A stretch of 64,000 nt of DNA from Thermoguttaceae bacterium (GTDB lineage: Bacteria; Planctomycetota; Planctomycetia; Pirellulales; Thermoguttaceae), in assembly GCA_017408405.1 (NCBI GenBank), contig JAFQUP010000151.1:1-64000 (forward strand), in the 5' to 3' direction. Made by a program: the position numbers and the translations under genes. Below the pieces are notes generated by a model. It ran no database searches and was not told the DNA's origin. It saw nothing but the letters and a program-made list of their open reading frames with translations. Below, in pieces: positions 18,214-27,147 of the stretch; within the stretch, counting starts at the first letter, position 1, and each line of letters starts with the position of its first letter.

Positions 18214-19128
18214 TTACTCCGCAAACATCGCGTCAACGTATTCATCCGGATTAAAGAGCGCGAAATCAGCTGCCTGTTCACCAACTCCAACGTACTTGAC
18301 TGGAAGATTAACCTGCTTGCGAATCGCGACCGCGCAACCTCCTTTGGCCGTTCCATCCAATTTCGCCAAAATCAACCCATTGCAGTGGACACATTCCGTA
18401 AAATGTTTAGCCTGACTAATTCCATTCTGCCCGGTCGTTGCGTCCAAAACAAGCAAAATTTCATGCGGAGCCCCCGGACAAACCTTTCCAATAACACGAT
18501 GGATTTTCTCAAGTTCACGCATGAGATTCACCTGCGTCTGAAGCCGCCCGGCAGTATCCACGATACAGACATCCGCTTTTTGGGCCAACGCGGTTTCAAC
18601 CGCCTTAAATCCAACACTTGCCGGATCACATCCAGGATTCCCTGTCACGATTTCCGCTCCAAGCCGGCCTGCCCAAACCGTAAGCTGCTCCACCGCGGCA
18701 GCACGAAAAGTATCGGCAGCACCAAGAACGACTTTCTTGCCCTGATCTCGGAACATTTTGCAAAGTTTGGCAATCGAAGTCGTCTTTCCGCTGCCATTCA
18801 CGCCGCAGACCATAATGACCGTCGTCTCACCATCCCTCAACTCTATGGGGGCCGCGTCCTGGCGCATGATGTCTTTAAGCTTAGCCTTAACCGAGGCCGT
18901 CAGATCCTCCATGAACACGACTCGACCGCGAAATTCCTTTGCCGTCTGCTCACGAATTTCCTTCGCAGCCTCAACTCCCATATCCGTACGAATGAGAGAA
19001 GCAAAAAGCTCCTCAAGAAATTCATCATCCACGAGACGGCCTTCTTTTTTGAAGAGGTCTCGAATATCCGTATTTAAAATTTGCTTGGTCTTTTCCAAAC
19101 CGCGCTTAATTAATCCGAAAAGCCCCAT
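18214..19128 (-). CDS. ftsY: Signal recognition particle receptor FtsY
   Basis: A 304-residue SRP-type GTPase that docks ribosome-SRP complexes at the inner membrane for co-translational insertion. It has a short N domain (1-95) and lacks the long acidic A domain of E. coli. The G domain shows GVNGSGKTT (109-117), DTFRAAA, DTAGR (191-195) and the C-terminal LDGTAKGG with VGVGEQAADF closing loop. The usual TKxD nucleotide motif reads AKLD here (255-258). AAGGAA is placed five bases before the ATG. It follows nusB by 80 bp and precedes the GT39-like gene by 24 bp. Confidence 0.95.
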   Translation of the reverse strand: MGLFGLIKRGLEKTKQILNTDIRDLFKKEGRLVDDEFLEELFASLIRTDMGVEAAKEIREQTAKEFRGRVVFMEDLTASVKAKLKDIMRQDAAPIELRDGETTVIMVCGVNGSGKTTSIAKLCKMFRDQGKKVVLGAADTFRAAAVEQLTVWAGRLGAEIVTGNPGCDPASVGFKAVETALAQKADVCIVDTAGRLQTQVNLMRELEKIHRVIGKVCPGAPHEILLVLDATTGQNGISQAKHFTECVHCNGLILAKLDGTAKGGCAVAIRKQVNLPVKYVGVGEQAADFALFNPDEYVDAMFAE

Positions 19129-19208
19129 CTGGTTTCCTTTTTCAGCTCTATTTCGTTAAAATTCAGGCGATTCCGCCTCTCAATGAAAAGCCCGTTTAAA
19201 TTTGCGAT

Positions 19209-19667
19209 TCAATTACCCATGTCGCCTGATTCAGACACTGGAAGTGCCGCCAACTGGTTCGTTTCCTCCAGAATTTTGCGCACTTTGTCCAGTACGCCAT
19301 TCACGAAACCTCCGGATTTTTTATCTCCGTACTCCTTCGCGATCTCGATCGCTTCATTCATGAGAATCGCGACAGGTTCCTTCACATTCATCAATTCATA
19401 AACACCAATTCTCAGAACATTTTTATCCGTCTCGGCCAAACGCGAAAAACGCCAGTTGACCAAAACGGATTCAATCAAAGAATCCAGCTCTTTTTTCCTG
19501 AGTGTTACTCCTTCAATCAGACGATGCGCGTAACGTATCTGCTCCTCATCCTTTTTAACGCGCTCACTGATCATATCCTCCGGCATCTGCTGCCCCGGAT
19601 TCAAATCATTACTGAACAAAACCTGGAGTGCCACAACTCGCGCTCGGCGATTTTTGTCTATCAACAT
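19209..19667 (-). CDS. nusB: Transcription antitermination factor NusB
   Basis: A 152-residue all-helical RNA-binding protein. With NusE (S10), NusA and NusG it promotes rRNA operon antitermination at boxA. Start RRARVVALQVLFS and the C-terminal pattern VPINEA-like (here VAILMNEAIEIAKEYGDKKS) plus GFVNGVLD are diagnostic. Its length is normal. AAGGA lies four bases before the ATG. It sits between ribH (144 bp upstream) and ftsY, and ribH-nusB linkage is common in bacteria. Confidence 0.92.
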   Translation of the reverse strand: MLIDKNRRARVVALQVLFSNDLNPGQQMPEDMISERVKKDEEQIRYAHRLIEGVTLRKKELDSLIESVLVNWRFSRLAETDKNVLRIGVYELMNVKEPVAILMNEAIEIAKEYGDKKSGGFVNGVLDKVRKILEETNQLAALPVSESGDMGN

Positions 19668-19811
19668 TTTATCCTTCTATTCTGGATCAAAACTCCAAAC
19701 AGCACGATCCCAAATACGAAAATTTCCAATCCATGCCTAAGACGCGAAAAAATTCTCGCCTTCAATTTACCAGAGGGTAACCGACCTTCTGAAGCACAGG
19801 ACCTTTCCAAA

Positions 19812-20312
19812 CTAGACAATCTGTTTCATCAAATCAATCATCTCGAGCAAAGCACCGGCACAGTCCGCCCCTTTATTTCCAAGGTGCGCTTTCTGCGTTT
19901 TGTCATGCCCCGTATCATCCGAAGCACTGCGAGCCAGTGCCTGCTCAACCGTATTGCACGTCAAAACACCAAACATTACGGGCTTTTCAAATTCCGCCCC
20001 CTGTTTCGCGAACATTAGGCTGATCGCGCGATTAATGTGCTCATCATGCGACGTTTCCCCCTTAATGACCGCTCCTAACGCCAGGATTCCGGCATACTCC
20101 GATTTTTTTACCAGTTTTCCGGAAACAGTCGGGATCTCAAACGCTCCCGGAACATAAAAGACATCAATCTTGTCCTTGGAAACTCCGCACTCCTCAAATT
20201 TCTTCAATGCTCCGTTGAGCAAACGATCCGTGATCGTGTGATTGAATTTCGCAACGATGACACCAATTCTGCCCCTAGTATTGGACACGAGTTTTCCTTC
20301 GTAAATAGTCAT
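19812..20312 (-). CDS. ribH: 6,7-dimethyl-8-ribityllumazine synthase
   Basis: A 166-residue enzyme that condenses 5-amino-6-ribitylamino-uracil with dihydroxybutanone phosphate, the penultimate step of riboflavin synthesis. It usually forms pentamers or 60-mer capsids. VPGAFEIP, GAVIKGETSHDEHI and GNKGAD are the expected active-site and phosphate-binding segments. Residues about 131-146 contain an Asp/Lys/His-rich loop. The ATG is preceded by AGGATAAGGA. It is the first gene of the probable ribH-nusB-ftsY-GT unit and lies 84 bp downstream of rho's stop. No riboflavin (FMN) switch was recognised upstream. Confidence 0.94.
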   Translation of the reverse strand: MTIYEGKLVSNTRGRIGVIVAKFNHTITDRLLNGALKKFEECGVSKDKIDVFYVPGAFEIPTVSGKLVKKSEYAGILALGAVIKGETSHDEHINRAISLMFAKQGAEFEKPVMFGVLTCNTVEQALARSASDDTGHDKTQKAHLGNKGADCAGALLEMIDLMKQIV

Positions 20313-20396
20313 TCCTTATCCTGTGTCAATAAATTTCTGGTTTGAGCAGACTGAATATCCATTCTGCCTGCCGACCGCGTCGAAAGGTTCAAAAAG

Positions 20397-23135
20397 CTAT
20401 TCTTTTGGTTCCGCTTCAGGATTCCTTTCGATTTCTTCATGTTCTGTTTCTTCCTGCTTTTTTTCAGCATTTCCGCTGCCGCCGCTAAGTCCCGCCAAAA
20501 ATTCAGCGTTTGTTTCCGTCTTTTTAAGGCGATTGGTCAATAGCTCCATCGCGTCCAGAGGATTCAAATCGTAAAGGATTCTGCGCAAATTGGAAAGCGA
20601 GTAAAATTCATCCTCTGAAAGAAGCATTTCCTCATGGCGCGTCCCGCTTTGATTTAAATCAATCGGAGGAAAAATATTTTTTTCCAAAAGTCGTTTGTCC
20701 AAAACTATCTCCAGATTCCCGGTTCCATGAAACTCATCCAGAATCATCTGGTCTATCTCGTTCTCCGTTTCAGAAAGAAGCGTCGCCAAAATCGTTAAAG
20801 AACCGCCTTCCTCAACACTTCGCGCGGAAGCAAAAAAACGTTTCGGGACCTGAATAACGTTCATTTCCATCTCGAGCGGCATTTTTCCGCCGTATGGTTC
20901 CGATTCTGCGTTCCAGGCACGGGCCAAATGCGAAATGGAATCCAGAAGAATCAGCACATCACGACCGTACTCCACCATACGCTTCGCTTTCTCAAGAACC
21001 ATATCCGCCACCTGAATGTGCCGAAGAACAGGTTCGTCAAAAGTAGAGCAAATGACTTCACAGTTCATCCCCTTGACCTGACGGCGCATTTCCTCAACAT
21101 CCGCCGGGCGTTCATCCACAAGAAGAATGAAAACATAAAGGTCTGGATAGTTTTTCAACGCGGCTTTAGCCACATTTTCCAAAAACTTCGTTTTGCCTGC
21201 CTGCGGTGGACTAATAATTAATCCGCGATGCCCAAAACCGATCGGAACCATCATGTCCAATACTCGCATTTCGATCTCATCCGCTCCGCTTTCAAGGCTA
21301 AGCCGCTGCGTTGGATGCGTCGGGACCAAATCATCGAAATGTTTTTTATGGGAAAATTCATTCGGATCACGATAATTAATTGCCTCTACGCGAAGTAAAG
21401 CGAAGTAACGCTCATTTTCCTTCGGCGGACGAATCTGGCCAGAGACCACCGTCCCCGTTTTCAAACCAAAACGCCGGATCTGACTGGGTGAAACATAAAT
21501 ATCATCCGGACAGGAAAGGTAATGGTAGTCCGTACTGCGCAAAAAACCAAAACCGTCCGGAAGAATCTCAAGAGTCCCCTCTCCGTAAAGCAAGCCGTTC
21601 AGTTTGATTTTTTCCTTAATTATTCGGAAAATCAAATCATGTTTTTGGGCGTGCTCCTCATCTGGAATACCAATCTCAAATCTCCGGGCCTCCTCGATCA
21701 GTTCTTTCACTGAAAGTTTTTGCAGACGTCCTACCGTCTCATCCCGAAGAAGCACTTCCTGATCCGCATTTTCCAAGCCATTCTCGCCGGGATTTCGATG
21801 ACCGAGAGTCATTTCTTCCGCAAGCTCTTCCGCCAAAGAAAGCGGCTCACGCTGCGACCTGGGAGAGTTCAACTCAGGAAATGCCGGATTAAACGAACTG
21901 TATCCCCCGCGATTCCTACGAAATGAACGGCTGTCACGGCCTTGCCTGAATCCTCCGCCCTCACCATCCGGCCCATTCCAGTAACGACCGGAATACCGAT
22001 TACCATTTCCTCCGCGATAACCGGAATAATCACCGTTTCCAAAATTCCGCGGACTTCCGTAACCGCCAACTCTGCCGGAACCGCCATAATTCCGCGGAGC
22101 ACCGTAATTCCCTTCTCGAGGAATTCTTCCATAATTTTCTCCGCCATATCGCGAACCGCCAGAAAAACGATCAGCCCCGGAATCATTTCTGTCTCCATTG
22201 TAACGGCCGCCGTAACCTCCGTAATTTCCATAATGATTTCCACCATGGTCGGAATAAGGTTTGCGTGAATATCTTCCACGCGCTCTGGAAACGTTTCCAC
22301 TCTGAAAAGAACGGTCGGAACGCGGGAGTCCATACTCAGCTTCTTCCGAAAATTCATGCGCGGATCCCGACTCAATACCAGTCGATGAAGAAAATGTTTC
22401 ATTCACAGATTCAAAATCATGGCCCGAAACGAGCGGAACGTTCCCGGAGTAATCGTCAGTACGCTCTAAACCACGCTCATCGCAATTGGCTTCGAAAGCA
22501 CGACTTCCCCCCTCCCAACGCTTACGGGAAAAACGCGGCTTCTCCGAATCGTCATGTGCCAAAACCTCTTCCGAAGCAGAAGCCCCCCCCGTCTCGTGAA
22601 CTCGATTTCTCCAACCAGAAATACGGCGATCACGATAGGCGTTCAGGGTACCGCCATACCCGCGAGAACGTGAAAAGGAAGAAGGCGGAACTTCATTATC
22701 CATCCTTTCAACGGAGTCTTGAAACGTCTCTCCATTCGAAACCGTTTCTTCATCCCCCTCAAAACCGCTCACCAATCCGCTGGAACGAGAGCGTAAATAT
22801 CCTGGAGGAACCCGAAAAATCGCGTTTCCACCCCGCGGCTGAACAGGATCATGCGGTTTGGAAAAACGAGTACTGACGTAAGGCCGTTCGTTCATGACTT
22901 GTTGGCCTGATTCCATCTTAAAATCCAAATCACGCTCAGAGACCTCTGAGGAAATTCCTGCCGATGAAAGTTCATTCCTATCTCTCCGAAATGAACTTTC
23001 GCTCAAATCATCTACGTCAGACGGCGCGTTAAAAGTTGAAGGAACACTTTCCTCTTTTTCGGGAAAAACAGTTTCAGACAATGAATTGGCGGGATCTTGA
23101 CTCGACTGACGGCCAGATAGTTCATGCTCCGACAT
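20397..23135 (-). CDS. rho: Transcription termination factor Rho with large RG/YG-rich N-terminal region
   Basis: A 912-residue form of the hexameric RNA helicase that terminates transcription. The C-terminal about 430 residues are normal Rho: [13 protein letters not shown] start, RNA-binding [10 protein letters not shown], Walker [21 protein letters not shown] and the Q/R-loop region. About 480 extra residues precede it: first Ser/Glu-rich, then (roughly 290-420) dense in Arg, Gly, Tyr and Asn with many RGG-like and YGG units. The C-terminus carries an acidic tail ([13 protein letters not shown]). Disordered insertions in Rho are known in Bacteroides and some actinobacteria, where they drive condensation or RNA binding. 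I chose the ATG at 23135 because AGGAG lies seven bases upstream; a further in-frame ATG at 23174 has none. Confidence 0.95.
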   Translation of the reverse strand: MSEHELSGRQSSQDPANSLSETVFPEKEESVPSTFNAPSDVDDLSESSFRRDRNELSSAGISSEVSERDLDFKMESGQQVMNERPYVSTRFSKPHDPVQPRGGNAIFRVPPGYLRSRSSGLVSGFEGDEETVSNGETFQDSVERMDNEVPPSSFSRSRGYGGTLNAYRDRRISGWRNRVHETGGASASEEVLAHDDSEKPRFSRKRWEGGSRAFEANCDERGLERTDDYSGNVPLVSGHDFESVNETFSSSTGIESGSAHEFSEEAEYGLPRSDRSFQSGNVSRARGRYSRKPYSDHGGNHYGNYGGYGGRYNGDRNDSGADRFSGGSRYGGENYGRIPREGNYGAPRNYGGSGRVGGYGSPRNFGNGDYSGYRGGNGNRYSGRYWNGPDGEGGGFRQGRDSRSFRRNRGGYSSFNPAFPELNSPRSQREPLSLAEELAEEMTLGHRNPGENGLENADQEVLLRDETVGRLQKLSVKELIEEARRFEIGIPDEEHAQKHDLIFRIIKEKIKLNGLLYGEGTLEILPDGFGFLRSTDYHYLSCPDDIYVSPSQIRRFGLKTGTVVSGQIRPPKENERYFALLRVEAINYRDPNEFSHKKHFDDLVPTHPTQRLSLESGADEIEMRVLDMMVPIGFGHRGLIISPPQAGKTKFLENVAKAALKNYPDLYVFILLVDERPADVEEMRRQVKGMNCEVICSTFDEPVLRHIQVADMVLEKAKRMVEYGRDVLILLDSISHLARAWNAESEPYGGKMPLEMEMNVIQVPKRFFASARSVEEGGSLTILATLLSETENEIDQMILDEFHGTGNLEIVLDKRLLEKNIFPPIDLNQSGTRHEEMLLSEDEFYSLSNLRRILYDLNPLDAMELLTNRLKKTETNAEFLAGLSGGSGNAEKKQEETEHEEIERNPEAEPKE

Positions 23136-23142
23136 GATGCGA

Positions 23143-23147
23143 CTCCT
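23143..23147 (-). promoter_or_regulatory. Shine-Dalgarno that fixes the rho start
   Basis: AGGAG on the minus strand, seven bases before the ATG at 23135. The upstream in-frame ATG at 23174 has no such site, so the 13-residue longer product is unlikely. Confidence 0.75.
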
Positions 23148-23447
23148 GAAAGGAAAAAAACGAGGTTCGATCATCCATCACAGGATGATAAAAAGGGCGG
23201 GAGGAAAAAAGGAATAGTTCTGTCATTCAAACTAATGAACCCTATTAATATACACCAAAATTTTGAAAAAAGCAAGGGTTCACGCAAAAAATTAAAAAAA
23301 ATCAGCAAAATATTTCTTCACCGAATCACTTTTTCCCCAATTAGGCAAAATCGATAATTCACACAAAATAAAAACTGGTAAATAATCGAATCCAAAATCC
23401 CAACTCAGGCAAAAATTTGGAAAAGTAAATTTTGCTGACTAACTTTT

Positions 23448-23492
23448 GAAAGAAAAGCAATCCTCCTGTTTCAAAAGAAGAAATGCTTTTCC
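23448..23492 (-). terminator. Probable terminator of serA
   Basis: On the minus strand GAAAAGCA (23491-23484) pairs with TGCTTTTC (23459-23452), and TTTC follows. It is 21 bp past the serA stop. The stem is AT-rich with a 24-base loop, so strength is uncertain. Confidence 0.55.
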
Positions 23493-23512
23493 TTCATTAA
23501 ATTCACCAAGTA

Positions 23513-25132
23513 CTAAAGCCAAGCCGGAAATTCATTAACAGCCGGCAAAGTAGCGCACACGACTCTTGACACTCCCGGAAGCTGCTGAATCTCATTCAAT
23601 GCCGCCACGGACGGAATGGAATCAAGACCAAGAACACCAAGCGTCTGCTCCATGTTCTGACTCGGACGGCTGACCGCGAATTGCTCAATATTCACATTAT
23701 TACGGCCAAAAATAGTACCGACAGAACCAATCACTCCCGGCACATTATTATGGAAGAAGAGGCAAAGATTTCCGTCAAGATAAGCCTCAAGACGGCAATC
23801 GTTCACCTGAACCAAACGCGGCATCGAATTTCCAAAGAGAGTTCCCGAAAGCGTCGTCACGCCAGTGTCGGAAGTAACTTCCGCCGTCAACAGCGAACTG
23901 AAAGTGGCACATTCAGACGTTTTGTTTTCAACGACTTCAATTCCGCGTTCCTTTAAAAGCATCTTCGCGTTAATGATGTTCGATTCACCACCGGTCGATT
24001 TGGAAAGAAGACCAGCCGCGAAAGCCCCCGTAACCAGAGAGGTGATTTTCGTGGAAATTTCGCCGCGGTAAGAAAGCGTGCATTTCGTAACGCGTCCCTT
24101 TTCAATCTGAGAAGCCATCAGGCCAAGACGCCAGGCAAGAGCCAGAGAACTGCGCATTTCAGCAAGCGTCTTACCGTCAAGCGGTGCCATATTCACTGCG
24201 GATTTAATCGTTCCGGTCGTGAAGTAGTCAATCAAAAGCTCAACAGCTTCCAACGCGACATTTTTCTGAGCTTCAGTCGTGCTGGCGCCAAGATGAGGTG
24301 TGCAGAGGACATTTTTACGACCGAAAAGCGGATTTTCCGTGCACGGTTCAGACGGATAAACGTCAAGCGCGACACCAGCGAGATGACCGCTGTCAAGACC
24401 TTCAATAAGTGCCGCCTCATCGTAGATCCCGCCGCGGGCGCAGTTAATCAGGCGAGCGCCTTTCGGGAGCATCTTAATCTCTTCAAAAGAAATCATTCCG
24501 CGAGTTTCATCTGTCAACGGAGTATGGACCGTCAGATAATCGCAGAATGGAAGCATTTCACGATAACTGGAGAACATTTGAATGCCAAGCTCTTCCGCCA
24601 TGGCATCTGAAAGGAAAGGATCGTAGCCGACCAGTTTCATTTCCATCGCGCGGGCACGAACAGCGATTGCGCGGCCAATGCGGCCCAAACCAATGATACC
24701 AAGTGTTTTGCCGGCAAGCTGAGCACCGGTAAACTGTTTTTTATCCCAGCGGCCTTCAGCAAGTGCCTGATTGGCCGGAGCAACATAGCGGGAAAGGCCG
24801 TACATTAAGGCAAGAGCGTGTTCCGCGGTCGAAAGAGTATTGCCGCTCGGAGTATTCATGACGATCATTCCCTGACGGGTCGCCATATTTTTGTCGATAT
24901 TGTCCGTACCAACGCCAGCGCGGGCAATCGCCTTCAAACGATTATTACCCTCAAGAATCTCAGCGGTCAATTTAACGCCGCTGCGGCAAATTGCGCCGTC
25001 AAATTCCATCAACGTATCGCGAAGTTCTTCGCCTTTAAGACCGGTTTTCACTTCGTATTCAATGCCGGGAGCGGCTTCCAGAAGATCCAAACCATCCTGC
25101 GAAATTGAGTCAAGGACGACAATACGAGCCAT
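23513..25132 (-). CDS. serA: D-3-phosphoglycerate dehydrogenase, long (ACT) form
   Basis: A 539-residue NAD-dependent enzyme oxidising 3-phosphoglycerate to 3-phosphohydroxypyruvate, the first step of serine synthesis. The substrate/nucleotide domains show GLGRIGRAIAVRA, NCARGGIYDEAAL and the catalytic-His segment PHLGASTTEAQ. A middle (allosteric substrate-binding) domain and a C-terminal ACT domain (LCLFFHNNVPGVIGSVGTIF onward) make it the long Mycobacterium-like type, usually inhibited by serine. AGGAGAG precedes the ATG by seven bases. It is monocistronic with its own terminator. 2-Hydroxyacid dehydrogenases share the core, but the full three-domain layout argues for SerA. Confidence 0.96.
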   Translation of the reverse strand: MARIVVLDSISQDGLDLLEAAPGIEYEVKTGLKGEELRDTLMEFDGAICRSGVKLTAEILEGNNRLKAIARAGVGTDNIDKNMATRQGMIVMNTPSGNTLSTAEHALALMYGLSRYVAPANQALAEGRWDKKQFTGAQLAGKTLGIIGLGRIGRAIAVRARAMEMKLVGYDPFLSDAMAEELGIQMFSSYREMLPFCDYLTVHTPLTDETRGMISFEEIKMLPKGARLINCARGGIYDEAALIEGLDSGHLAGVALDVYPSEPCTENPLFGRKNVLCTPHLGASTTEAQKNVALEAVELLIDYFTTGTIKSAVNMAPLDGKTLAEMRSSLALAWRLGLMASQIEKGRVTKCTLSYRGEISTKITSLVTGAFAAGLLSKSTGGESNIINAKMLLKERGIEVVENKTSECATFSSLLTAEVTSDTGVTTLSGTLFGNSMPRLVQVNDCRLEAYLDGNLCLFFHNNVPGVIGSVGTIFGRNNVNIEQFAVSRPSQNMEQTLGVLGLDSIPSVAALNEIQQLPGVSRVVCATLPAVNEFPAWL

Positions 25133-25510
25133 ATCACTCTCTCCTTTGAAAAATGAACGTCGGAAATAAAGTTCAATAGCTACATTTTACGCTTTTTTAG
25201 ATTTTGCGCAAGCCCCCCCTCCCAATTTTCTGATAGAAAAATATCGATTCTCTCGAATAATATTTTTTCCAGCGGACCAATTAAAGTATTTATCAATTTT
25301 CAGAATGACCTAAAATGTTCCCAACCAGGGTTTTCTTTTCATAAAATCTTTTTTTCAGAGGACTTAATCACCATCTTGAGAGAATGTGATGATAAAATTT
25401 TTCAGTCCCAAAGTCTCCGAAAGAACACGCGAATAAAAATGATTCATGTTTTTTTGAGTGCAGCGAAACATAAAAACAGGCCGTAAGCGTTTAACCGCCG
25501 CGGCCCGCTT
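25133..25510. other. Intergenic region upstream of serA
   Basis: The region is 378 bp. A GC-rich hairpin near 25472-25505 probably ends the LEPR-type gene's neighbour transcript boundary. The rest is AT-rich and should carry the serA promoter. No gene or operator could be recognised. Confidence 0.45.
25472..25505. repeat. GC-rich hairpin with T tract on the minus strand
   Basis: ggccg (25479-25483) pairs with cggcc (25501-25505), with a possible inner gcg/cgc stem; TTTTTA follows on the minus strand. It starts five bases past the stop of the LEPR-type gene, so it probably terminates that transcript. Confidence 0.5.
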
Positions 25511-26995
25511 TCAGTCCTGGGACTGATTCTCAAAATCCGTCTCAGGTTTGGGCAAAATCTGCCTTACCTCCGGCAACGCCAAAGGGGAGAGGCTCAAGTT
25601 CCGGGACGGCAGTTCAATTTTCACCTCATCCTGCGGTCTCCTCTCCAAACCATTTTCCCGGGACGGAAAAAAAGTCGACTCGGATCTTTTCAAAAATGAC
25701 TTCATGCTTTGAGGAAACCGACTGAAAAAATCCGGCTCATTATCCGCGGTATTTTTCAATGGAAAACCTCTTCCAAAGCCGCTGAAGCAGTCTGTCCGAA
25801 AAAGAGAATCGGTAATTTTCTCATCCGTTCTCCGTGAGGACTCATCCCAAGCGGAAAAAATTCCAGTGTTCTTTTTTTCCGCTAACGGATCTGTCCCTAT
25901 TTCTGTTCCCTTTCCAAAGAATGTGTCAATCCAGTGCCAATCATCCGGTGAAAACTCCCGTTCAGGATAATCAGTTTCTCCGGGCAATTCCGAATCGCCT
26001 CCCTCATCCAACGGTGCCGTTTCTTTTCTTCCCGGCCAATCCTTCGGAATGGGCACATTTTCTGGAAAAACAGGTTTTTGAAGTTGATATTTCAATGGAC
26101 TTCGCTGCTTCTCAAAAAACTTCTTTCTCTCAAGTAAATCAAGAAGTTTTCGATCCATTTCTTCCTGAATAAAATGTTCAATTTTCCTTTCCTGAATCTC
26201 AGGCGTTTCTTCAGACTCTTCTTTTTTCTCCTCCTCTCCCTCCTTCGATTCCTGTCGATCTGAACCTGAAAGTTCCGAATAGGAAATGGGAAATCCAAGA
26301 GACGTTCCGAAAACCCCGGAACTGCCTGCCGAAAAATCACTCGCGGCACGAGGCAAAACTGTCATCTCCGGAACAACCCGCTGCTGATTCCCAAAATACT
26401 GCGCGTAAAGCCAAACAGCCCGCGGCATTGAAGTCATATCCGTCAAATAATACGCGTTTCCGTAACCGCTAAAACCAGGAATCTCCAGAGGCAGCCTTCC
26501 TCCGCCGTTGCCGCCCGCCAAGCCGCCAGCGTCCCCCGGAGGAATGCCCGGAATTTCCGGCGCAAGCGGATTCACCGTTCCCCCCTCTCCCAAATTAAAA
26601 TTTGAATCGGAGTTCATGGCAATCTGCATCGCCTCTTCCGTACCGCTGACGGCTGAGAGCCGCGGCATCTCCTGACCCGCACTTTTCGGGGATGTCGCTG
26701 GAATAACATTTAATTCAACCAAATCCGCTGCCGCGCTTCCCTGCGATACGTTTTCCTCCCTGGAAACCGCTATCGGGACCTGCGGAGCAAAAAACGCGCT
26801 GGATGAAACCATTTCATCCGATAAATTCACGGCTCCGCTGCCAGTCTCCAACGCGGCAGACTGGAGTGGAGAGAATGCACTCATGAACCGGCGCGTCTCA
26901 AGAGTTTCCACGATCAGCGGACGATACTTCAAATTTCCTGTCCGCCGGGCTTTCACGCCCCACGTTTGCTTCCTGCTGAAAATACTCCGATTCAT
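25511..26995 (-). CDS. Planctomycete secreted protein with LEPR-like N-terminal motif
   Basis: A 494-residue protein of unknown function. Residues about 27-40 (VETLETRRFMSA) match the planctomycete LEPR-type motif (LExRxLLSA), found after a basic N-terminus in many surface or exported proteins of this phylum. The rest is Ser/Glu/Pro/Gly-rich: a GGLAGGNGGG-like stretch in the middle, a highly charged segment with repeated Glu/Lys (about 245-290), and no cysteine cluster or recognisable domain. It has a strong ribosome site (GAGGAGG eight bases before ATG). It is flanked by terminators on both sides, so it is monocistronic. A surface or matrix protein is a reasonable guess, but no catalytic role can be argued. 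Confidence 0.65.
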   Translation of the reverse strand: MNRSIFSRKQTWGVKARRTGNLKYRPLIVETLETRRFMSAFSPLQSAALETGSGAVNLSDEMVSSSAFFAPQVPIAVSREENVSQGSAAADLVELNVIPATSPKSAGQEMPRLSAVSGTEEAMQIAMNSDSNFNLGEGGTVNPLAPEIPGIPPGDAGGLAGGNGGGRLPLEIPGFSGYGNAYYLTDMTSMPRAVWLYAQYFGNQQRVVPEMTVLPRAASDFSAGSSGVFGTSLGFPISYSELSGSDRQESKEGEEEKKEESEETPEIQERKIEHFIQEEMDRKLLDLLERKKFFEKQRSPLKYQLQKPVFPENVPIPKDWPGRKETAPLDEGGDSELPGETDYPEREFSPDDWHWIDTFFGKGTEIGTDPLAEKKNTGIFSAWDESSRRTDEKITDSLFRTDCFSGFGRGFPLKNTADNEPDFFSRFPQSMKSFLKRSESTFFPSRENGLERRPQDEVKIELPSRNLSLSPLALPEVRQILPKPETDFENQSQD

Positions 26996-27044
26996 TTGTC
27001 CACCCTCCTCATTTCTGTTTAATTATGCGGAGTGAGTCAAGCGG

Positions 27045-27091
27045 AAAAAAGAAAACCGTCCCTACGCAGAAATTTCTGCTTACGGAACGGT
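27045..27091 (-). terminator. Rho-independent terminator of the polytopic membrane protein gene
   Basis: On the minus strand ACCGTTCC pairs with GGGACGGT (one wobble), with an inner palindrome GCAGAAATTTCTGC, and TTTTCTTTTTT follows. It is about 57 bp past the stop at 27148. Confidence 0.85.
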
Positions 27092-27147
27092 CCATCTTAA
27101 ATCGGAAATCAGGCCGTGCGAAACGCCCCTTTTTTCCATCAGTCTTT

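Larger units (their letters stand above)
23136..23512. other. Intergenic region between serA and rho
   Basis: The region is 377 bp and strongly AT-rich. It holds the rho ribosome-binding site at its left edge and the likely serA terminator near 23450-23492. It should contain the rho promoter and leader. No small gene with coding character was seen. Confidence 0.5.

Noticed and set aside
18160-19077. Plus-strand open frame of 305 codons antisense to ftsY
   Set aside because: Shadow frame across ftsY and the start of the GT39-like gene; no family pattern.
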